Assembly (NCBI GenBank): GCA_026982585.1
Contig: JALSGW010000296.1
Location: 1-12,428, forward strand
From: Alphaproteobacteria bacterium
Lineage (GTDB): Bacteria > Pseudomonadota > Alphaproteobacteria > Geminicoccales > Geminicoccaceae
Direction of reading: 5' to 3'
Length of the DNA: 12,428 bases
The stretch's first letter is position 1, and every line of letters begins with the position of its first letter. The translations under genes and the position numbers were made by a program. The notes beneath the pieces were generated by a model that did no database searches, had not been told where the DNA came from, and saw nothing but the letters and a program-made list of their open reading frames with translations. Below, piece after piece: positions 7,918 to 12,428 of this stretch.

Positions 7918-7992
7918 TGGCGGCCCCAACGGGACTCGAACCCGTGTTTCAGCCTTGAGAGGGCTGCGTCCTAACCGCTAGACGATGGGGCC
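7918..7992 (-). tRNA. tRNA-Glu (anticodon CUC, reads GAG)
   Basis: Read on the minus strand, this forms a full cloverleaf. The acceptor GGCCCCA pairs with TGGGGCC and the discriminator is G. The D arm is GTCTAGCGGTTAGGAC. The anticodon stem CAGCC/GGCTG holds the loop CTCTCAA, giving anticodon CUC. The T arm is ACGGG-TTCGAGT-CCCGT with a 4-nt variable loop. The 3' CCA is encoded (7918-7920). The TCGTCTAG segment after the acceptor is typical of bacterial tRNA-Glu. tRNA-Glu also supplies C5 tetrapyrrole synthesis. A weak hairpin (CGCTC/GAGCG, 7899-7915) follows the CCA, without a U-tract. Confidence 0.97.
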
Positions 7993-8014
7993 TTCGCCGC
8001 CGCGGCGCGCCCTC

Positions 8015-8043
8015 CATCTAGGCGGGCCGGGCCTGGAAATCAA
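8015..8043 (-). promoter_or_regulatory. Candidate sigma-70 promoter for tRNA-Glu
   Basis: On the minus strand TTGATT (8038-8043) is followed by exactly 17 bp and then TAGATG (8015-8020), 22 bp before the tRNA 5' end. The bases after the -10 are almost all G and C, as in the GC-rich discriminators of stringently controlled stable-RNA promoters. It lies after the terminator of the upstream operon, as an independent tRNA unit needs. The -10 matches only 3 of 6 consensus bases. Confidence 0.5.
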
Positions 8044-8073
8044 GCAGCGGCGCCGCCCACAGCACCGCATGAA

Positions 8074-8103
8074 GGAAAGGGGCGCGAGTGCGCGCCCCTT
8101 CCC
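8074..8103 (-). terminator. Intrinsic terminator of the gloA-dehydrogenase operon
   Basis: A perfect 8-bp stem, GGGGCGCG (8079-8086) with CGCGCCCC (8091-8098), has a 4-nt loop and is extended by further A-T and G-C pairs. Read on the minus strand it is followed by TTTCCTTC. It starts 22 bp after the GMC gene's stop codon and separates that operon from the tRNA promoter. Confidence 0.72.
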
Positions 8104-8125
8104 GTTCAGCCTCCCCGATCCGTCC

Positions 8126-9694
8126 TCAGATCTCGCCCATCCGCATCTGCTCGGCGATATAATCGGCCTGGCGAATCGCCAGGGCGACGATGGTGAGGGT
8201 GGGGTTCTCGGCGCCTCCAGTGGTGAAGACGCTGCCGTCCGAGATGAACAGGTTCTTGATGTCGTGGCTCTGTCCCCACTTGTTCACCACCCCATCGCGC
8301 GGGTTTGCGCTCATGCGGTTGGTGCCGAGATTGTGGGTCGAGGGATAGGGCGGCACCTCGTAGACCTCGATGGCGCCGGCCGCCTCGTAGAGGGCGCGCG
8401 CCTGCCGGTAGGCGTGCTCGCGCATGGCGATGTCGTTGACGTGGTCGTCGAAGTGCACGTTCGGCACCGGCATGCCGAACTGGTCCTTCTCCGTGGGATG
8501 GAGGGTGACGGCGTTGCCCTCCTGGGGCATGTCCTCGCCGACGATCCACAGCCCGGCCATGTGGGTGTAGTTCTCGAGCTTGCGGGTGAACGACCGACCC
8601 CACGCACCCGGGTCGAGGAAGGCGGCGAGGAAGGGCAGGCCCAGGGAGAGGGTCTCCAGCTCGTAGCCGCCGACGAAGCCGCGCTTGGGATCGTTGCCGG
8701 CCTCGTCCATGACGATGCCGGCCATGGTGGTGCCCCGGTACATGCGCACCGGCTGCGGGAACACCGCATACACCGAACCCGTGACGTGGCGCATGTAGTT
8801 CTTGCCCACCTGGCCGGAGCTGTTGGCGAGGCCGTCCGGGAACAGGTTGGAGGCGGAGTTGAGGAGCAGTCTCGGGCTTTCGATGGAATTGCAGGCGACG
8901 CAGACGATGCGGGCGCGCTGGCGCTGCTGGTTGCCCTCGGCGTCCACGTAGACGACGGCGTTCACGCGCCCCTCTCTGTCGTGCTCGATGCGCAGCACAT
9001 GGGACTGCGGCCGCAGATCGAGTCGTCCGGTGGCCTCGGCCTTGGGGATGTCGCTGTAGAGGGTCGACCATTTGGCGCCCACCTTGCAGCCCTGGAAGCA
9101 GAAGCCGATCTGCTGGCAGGAGGGCCGGTCGTCGTAGGGCCGGCTGTTGATGGCCATGCGGCCGGTGTGCACCACCTTGTAGCCGAGCCGCCTCGCGCCG
9201 TGGTAGAAGACCTTGAAGTTGTTGTTGCCGGGAAGACCCGGCCGGTCCTCGGTGCGGGTCACTCCCATGTTGCGCTCGGCCCGGGCGTAGTAGGGGGCGA
9301 GTTCCTCGTAGGTGAGCGGCCAGTCGAGCAGATTGGCGCCCGGGATCTCGCCGTAGACGCTTCGGGTCTTGAACTCGTGGGGCTGGAAGCGCAGGCTCGC
9401 GCCCGCGAAGTGGACGGTGGTGCCGCCCACCGTCTTGCAGATCCAGGCCGGAAGATTGGGAAAATCCCGCGCGATCCGCCAGCTGCCCGAGGTGGTGCGC
9501 TTGTCCAGCCAGGAGAGCTGGAAGAAGGCCGCCCACTCGTCGTTGACGAAATCGTCGATGGTAAGCCGCGGCCCCGCCTCCAGGAGCACCACGTCGATCC
9601 CCTTCTGGCAGAGCTGGTTGGCCAGCGTGCCGCCGCCGGCGCCGCTGCCGATGATGACCACCACGTGGTCGTCGTCGAACGCGAACCGTGCCAT
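8126..9694 (-). CDS. GMC-family FAD dehydrogenase (sugar/alcohol dehydrogenase catalytic subunit)
   Basis: A 522-residue flavoprotein of the GMC family, resembling large subunits of gluconate, glucose or sorbitol dehydrogenases. The N-terminal FAD fold is seen in VVIIGSGAGGGTLA (13-25), with the Glu of LLEAGPR closing the ADP site. VGGTTVHFAG (89-98) is the second flavin motif. The catalytic pair is likely His454 (HNLGTNRMS) and Asn497 (ENPTLTI). Cys193, Cys199 and Cys203 form C-x5-C-x3-C, the spacing of the [3Fe-4S] ligands recalled for Burkholderia FAD-glucose dehydrogenase. It has no signal peptide, and the gene just upstream encodes a Tat-signal small subunit, so export as a folded pair is probable. 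A GGGGAGG lies about 8 nt before the ATG. No cytochrome c subunit is linked. The substrate is unknown. Confidence 0.92.
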   Translation of the reverse strand: MARFAFDDDHVVVIIGSGAGGGTLANQLCQKGIDVVLLEAGPRLTIDDFVNDEWAAFFQLSWLDKRTTSGSWRIARDFPNLPAWICKTVGGTTVHFAGASLRFQPHEFKTRSVYGEIPGANLLDWPLTYEELAPYYARAERNMGVTRTEDRPGLPGNNNFKVFYHGARRLGYKVVHTGRMAINSRPYDDRPSCQQIGFCFQGCKVGAKWSTLYSDIPKAEATGRLDLRPQSHVLRIEHDREGRVNAVVYVDAEGNQQRQRARIVCVACNSIESPRLLLNSASNLFPDGLANSSGQVGKNYMRHVTGSVYAVFPQPVRMYRGTTMAGIVMDEAGNDPKRGFVGGYELETLSLGLPFLAAFLDPGAWGRSFTRKLENYTHMAGLWIVGEDMPQEGNAVTLHPTEKDQFGMPVPNVHFDDHVNDIAMREHAYRQARALYEAAGAIEVYEVPPYPSTHNLGTNRMSANPRDGVVNKWGQSHDIKNLFISDGSVFTTGGAENPTLTIVALAIRQADYIAEQMRMGEI

Positions 9695-9722
9695 GCCGAA
9701 AGCCTCCCCAAGCCGTGTGCGG

Positions 9723-10286
9723 TCAGCCGAGATAGGGCGGCGGACTCACGTCCGGCGGCGGATCCGGAAGCCAGCCGAGGTCCTGGAAGCCCCGCCTGAG
9801 GTAGCCGCCGAACTCGTAGCTGCTGCCCTCGTAGCCGAAGTACCGCCACACCAGCTTGTTGTTGTAGAAGTGGAAGATCACAGACCCCCGCACCTTCTGG
9901 AAGAAGGCATCGCCCTCGGCCTCGAGCTCCTCCAAGACAAGGGTGCGGGTGGTCGGCGAGAGATCGACGAAGGGGATGCCGCGGGCGGCATCCAGCCGCG
10001 CCACCCCGTCCGCGAGCAGCTTGCGCACCTCCTCGCTTTCCTTCGCCTCGCCGTCGAGCGCCTCCACCACCACCGCGTAGTATTCATCCCCGAGCGCCGG
10101 ATGGGGGTAGAGGGTGCGGGTCATGGCCAAAAGCGTGCGGGCGCCGCGTTCGTCGAGCACATCGAGCGCGATCGCCCAGGAGCGATCGGGGTCGTAGAAG
10201 ATCACCCGTCCCGCGGCGGTGACGGCCAGCAGCGCCTGTCCGGAACGTTTGAGAAAGCGACGCCGGTCCAGAATGTATTTGGGCAT
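9723..10286 (-). CDS. Gluconate 2-dehydrogenase subunit 3 family protein (Tat signal)
   Basis: A 187-residue small subunit. Its N-terminus has a twin-arginine signal, RRRFLKRSGQALLAVTAAG (8-26), so it is exported folded and can carry the GMC subunit, which has no signal of its own, to the periplasm. The rest (ALDVLDERGARTLLAMTRTLYPH, then a helical region and HFYNNKLVWRYFGYEGSS) matches the gluconate-2-dehydrogenase subunit 3 family, which acts as chaperone and small subunit of membrane-bound flavin dehydrogenases. The start is ATG with GGGAGG 7 nt upstream. It lies 28 bp after gloA and 28 bp before the GMC gene. The C-terminus is Pro-rich (PDPPPDVSPPPYLG). Confidence 0.9.
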   Translation of the reverse strand: MPKYILDRRRFLKRSGQALLAVTAAGRVIFYDPDRSWAIALDVLDERGARTLLAMTRTLYPHPALGDEYYAVVVEALDGEAKESEEVRKLLADGVARLDAARGIPFVDLSPTTRTLVLEELEAEGDAFFQKVRGSVIFHFYNNKLVWRYFGYEGSSYEFGGYLRRGFQDLGWLPDPPPDVSPPPYLG

Positions 10287-10314
10287 GGTGGAGCCTCCCT
10301 AGGCCTCGCCTCGC

Positions 10315-10710
10315 TCAACGGTAGCGGCCGTGGCGCTGCAGGACCTCGATCTTGTAGCCGTCCGGATCCTGGAGGAAGAAGAAACGCGCCATCAGCGCCC
10401 CGTCGCGGTGGAACTCCTTGATGGGTTGGGGATTGAGGCCGAGCGCCTGAAGGCGCCGGTGCTCGGCGTCGAGATCGTCGACACAGAAGGCGATGTGGCC
10501 GTATCCGTCACCGTGACTATAGGGTTCCGTGCGCCCCTTGTTCCAGGTGAGTTCCACCTCGAAGTCGGATTCCCGCCCGCGCAGATAGACCAGCGTGAAA
10601 TCATCGAAGTCGAAACGGTCCGCGACCTCGAGGCCGAACGCCTGCCGATAGAATTCGACGGCGCGCTCGAGATCGAGAACGCGGATCATCATATGGATGG
10701 GCTTCGCCAC
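10315..10710 (-). CDS. gloA: Lactoylglutathione lyase (glyoxalase I)
   Basis: A 131-residue VOC-fold enzyme that turns the methylglyoxal-glutathione hemithioacetal into S-lactoylglutathione. All four metal ligands of E. coli GlxI (His5, Glu56, His74, Glu122) have counterparts: His6 (PIHMMIRV), Glu53 (VELTWN), His72 (GYGHIAF) and Glu122 (YKIEVLQ), so the Ni2+/Co2+ bacterial type is expected. The preferred start is the GTG at 10710, giving an N-terminus aligning with GloA proteins. A TTG start at 10743 would add 11 residues, MGGVEASAEAT, that have no counterpart. It is the first gene of a likely operon with the two dehydrogenase subunits. Confidence 0.93.
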   Translation of the reverse strand: MAKPIHMMIRVLDLERAVEFYRQAFGLEVADRFDFDDFTLVYLRGRESDFEVELTWNKGRTEPYSHGDGYGHIAFCVDDLDAEHRRLQALGLNPQPIKEFHRDGALMARFFFLQDPDGYKIEVLQRHGRYR

Positions 10711-10715
10711 CGTTG

Positions 10716-10720
10716 CCTCC
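10716..10720 (-). promoter_or_regulatory. Shine-Dalgarno deciding the gloA start
   Basis: GGAGG on the minus strand lies 5 nt before GTG 10710. It is what favours this start over the upstream TTG at 10743. Confidence 0.6.
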
Positions 10721-10817
10721 GCGCTCGCCTCCACGCCCCCCAATGTAGGCGCACAGGCCTCAGGGGTGGTAGTAGCGGGCTAATACATGCGCGGCGTCGG
10801 CAGCGAACCCATGAGTT

Positions 10818-10846
10818 GGGGGCCGACGGCCATGCCGCCGGCCCCC
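10818..10846. other. Strong GC hairpin between coxM-like gene and gloA
   Basis: GGGGGCCG (10818-10825) pairs perfectly with CGGCCCCC (10839-10846). Inside it CGGC pairs with GCCG around a CAT loop, with a single A-C mismatch between the two stems: twelve base pairs in 29 nt. It lies 41 bp after the coxM-like stop codon, where a 3' end would be expected, but no U-tract follows on either strand. It may be a rho-independent-like or RNA-protecting 3' structure. Confidence 0.45.
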
Positions 10847-10887
10847 GTCTCTGGTGCCGATGAGATGGGCGCTTGCCCGGGGCGTGG

Positions 10888-11682
10888 TCAGACCAGCTGG
10901 GCGAGCGCCCGCTTGGTCATCACCTTGATGAGATGCGCCCGATAGTCGGCGCTCGCGTGGATGTCGCTGTTGAGATCCGCGGAGTCGATCTCCACCCCGT
11001 CCACCGCCTGGGGCGAGAAATCACGGGCGAGCGCCGCCTCGATCTCCCCCGCCCGGAACACGCAGGGTCCGGCACCGGTGACCGCGACCCGGATGCCCTG
11101 GTCGGTGCGGGCCACGAACACCCCGACGATGGCGTAGCGGGAGGCGGGGTTGGGGAACTTGGCGTAGGCCGCCTGCTGCGGCCTGGGGAAGACCACCTGG
11201 GTGATGATCTCGTCCTCGCCAAGCGCGGTCTCGAACATGCCGGTGAAGAAGTCGTCGGCGGCGATCTCCCGGCGGTTGGTGCGGATGCGGGCGCCGAGGC
11301 CGAGCACCGCCGCCGGCCAGTCGGCGGCCGGGTCGTTGTTGGCGAGCGAGCCGCCGATGGTGCCCCGGTTGCGCACCTGGGGATCCCCGATGCGGCCGGC
11401 GAGATCGGCGAGGGCGGGGATGGTGCGCCGCACGAGCTCGCTGCGCTCCACCTCGCCGTGGCGGGTCATGGCGCCGATCACGAGCGCCCCGCCCTCCTCG
11501 CCGATGCCCCGGAGCTCCTGGATCTGGGAGAGATCGATGAGATCGCTCGGCTGGGCGAGGCGCTGCTTCATGGTGGGAAGCAGGGTATGCCCCCCGGCGA
11601 GCAGTTTGGCATCCGGCTTCTGGCTGAGCAGGGCCGCCGCCTCGCTCAGCGTGGTCGGCCGGTGGTATTCGAAGGCGTACAT
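10888..11682 (-). CDS. FAD-binding medium subunit, aerobic CO dehydrogenase / xanthine dehydrogenase family
   Basis: A 264-residue flavoprotein (the CoxM/CutM family is usually about 260-290) that passes electrons from the [2Fe-2S] small subunit to FAD and onward to the quinone or cytochrome pool. The two FAD motifs of the family are present: AGGHTLLP (29-36) and GTIGGSLANNDPAAD (107-121). The C-terminal lobe ends in the familiar HASADYRAHLIKVMTKRAL. The ATG has GGAGG 6 nt upstream. The gene starts 12 bp after the large-subunit stop codon, so both are cotranscribed. The gene order L then M fits form II (S-L-M) clusters, and no further subunit follows. Because form II members include enzymes that do not oxidise CO, the substrate is not fixed; coxM would be the name only if CO oxidation were shown. 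Confidence 0.93.
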   Translation of the reverse strand: MYAFEYHRPTTLSEAAALLSQKPDAKLLAGGHTLLPTMKQRLAQPSDLIDLSQIQELRGIGEEGGALVIGAMTRHGEVERSELVRRTIPALADLAGRIGDPQVRNRGTIGGSLANNDPAADWPAAVLGLGARIRTNRREIAADDFFTGMFETALGEDEIITQVVFPRPQQAAYAKFPNPASRYAIVGVFVARTDQGIRVAVTGAGPCVFRAGEIEAALARDFSPQAVDGVEIDSADLNSDIHASADYRAHLIKVMTKRALAQLV

Positions 11683-11694
11683 CGCAATCCTCCC

Positions 11695-12428
11695 TCACGC
11701 CGCGGCCTTAAGGGCCCGCCACACCTTCTCGGGGGTCGCCGGCATCTCCACCCGCGCCCCAATCGCGTCGCGGATGGCGTTGATCACCGCGGCGGGCGCG
11801 CCGATGGCGCCGGCCTCCCCGCATCCCTTGACGCCGAGCCGGTTGGAGCTCGAGGGCGAGCCCGGGGCGAGATCGACGGTGAAGCTCGGCACATCGTCCG
11901 CCCGCGGCAGGCAGTAGTCCATGAAGGAGCCGGTCAGCATCTGGCCGGATTCGTCGTAGACCGCCTGTTCGAACAGCGCCTGGCCGATGCCCTGCACGAG
12001 CCCGCCGTGCACCTGGCCTTCCACGATCATGGGGTTGATCACCCGCCCGAAGTCGTCGACGGCCACGAACTGCACGATGTCCACCTTGCCCGTCTCCGGG
12101 TCCACCTCCACCTCGCACACATAGGTGCCGGCGGGGAAGGTGAAGTTGGGCGGATCGAAGTAGGCCGAGGCCTCCATGCCCGGCTCCAGCCCCTCGGGAT
12201 AGCTGGCCGGCACGTAGGCGGCGAACACCACCTCCTGGATGGTCTTCTGGCGATCGGTGCCGCGCACCCGGAACACCCCCTCCGCGAACTCGATGTCGGC
12301 CTCCGCCGCCTCGAGCAGATGGGCGGCGATCTTCTTGCCCTTGTCGATGATCTTGTCGCAGGCCCTGAGGATCGCCTCGCCGCCCACCGCGAGCGAACGC
12401 GAACCATAGGTGCCCATGCCGACCGGGG
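11695..12428 (-). CDS. Molybdenum hydroxylase large subunit, CoxL-type (5' end outside window)
   Basis: The C-terminal 244 or so residues of a molybdopterin-cytosine-dinucleotide-binding large subunit of the aerobic CO dehydrogenase/xanthine dehydrogenase family. The frame is open through the window edge: the bases before the internal ATG at 12417 continue it as PVG-MGTYGSRS, a family motif, so that ATG is not a start. Other family segments are DDFGRVINPMIVEGQVHGG, GIGQALFEQ and the catalytic-Glu motif GVKGCGEAGAIGAP (Glu codon at 11815-11817), the counterpart of the active-site Glu of CoxL. The residues that would tell form I from form II (AYxCSFR against AYRGAGR) lie outside the window, as would a small iron-sulfur subunit upstream. 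A full protein is about 770-810 residues. Confidence 0.92.
   Translation of the reverse strand, partial: PVGMGTYGSRSLAVGGEAILRACDKIIDKGKKIAAHLLEAAEADIEFAEGVFRVRGTDRQKTIQEVVFAAYVPASYPEGLEPGMEASAYFDPPNFTFPAGTYVCEVEVDPETGKVDIVQFVAVDDFGRVINPMIVEGQVHGGLVQGIGQALFEQAVYDESGQMLTGSFMDYCLPRADDVPSFTVDLAPGSPSSSNRLGVKGCGEAGAIGAPAAVINAIRDAIGARVEMPATPEKVWRALKAAA

Noticed and set aside
5623..7929. A 768-codon antisense frame across the redoxin gene and ubiD
   Set aside because: It is a compositional shadow of two well-recognised genes and shows no family motif.
7918..7992. tRNA-Glu as an integration site for a mobile element
   Set aside because: There is no integrase, no repeated tRNA 3' end and no change in composition on either side within the window.
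7985..9799. A 604-codon plus-strand open frame across the GMC gene
   Set aside because: It mirrors the minus-strand GMC gene, which has FAD motifs, a ribosome site and an operon context. The plus frame has no recognisable domain.
10742..10747. TACATT as the -10 box of a gloA promoter
   Set aside because: No -35-like sequence is found at 16-18 bp, so one hexamer is not enough.

Overview
This window is very GC-rich (near 70% by eye) bacterial chromosome with dense, short-spaced genes. The UbiD, Nnr, GloA and GGDEF-EAL proteins read like proteobacterial ones. UbiD is close in motif and length to the E. coli type, which favours a high-GC gammaproteobacterium, although the sequence alone does not prove this. 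There is no insertion sequence, integrase, CRISPR array or phage gene, and it looks like ordinary chromosome rather than an island.

Left part (1-2625): the 3' end of an inositol-monophosphatase-family gene (+) converges on and overlaps a small exported staphylococcal-nuclease-like gene (-). That gene is divergent from nnr (+), which encodes the bifunctional NAD(P)H-hydrate repair enzyme.

Middle part (2765-7770, all +): a 953-residue PAS-GGDEF-EAL protein with both catalytic domains apparently intact, then a thioredoxin-fold CxxC protein followed after 9 bp by ubiD, the prenyl-FMN-dependent decarboxylase of ubiquinone synthesis.

Right part (7918-12428, all -): a tRNA-Glu(CUC) gene with its own likely promoter. 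Upstream of it, in transcription order, lies a three-gene unit: gloA (glyoxalase I), a Tat-signal gluconate-2-dehydrogenase-subunit-3-like gene, and a GMC flavoprotein, with 28 bp between each and a good hairpin terminator at the end. At the right edge, the 3' part of a molybdenum hydroxylase large subunit and the complete FAD-binding medium subunit of the CO-dehydrogenase family lie in the order L then M, as in form II (coxSLM) clusters.

The window leans towards redox and respiration: ubiquinone synthesis, two predicted flavin dehydrogenases that would feed electrons to a respiratory chain, and repair or detoxification functions (Nnr, GloA). The most interesting detail is a C-x5-C-x3-C triad in the GMC protein, matching the [3Fe-4S] ligand spacing recalled for bacterial FAD-glucose dehydrogenase, in an operon that has no cytochrome subunit. 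I did not find a clearly new biological system.
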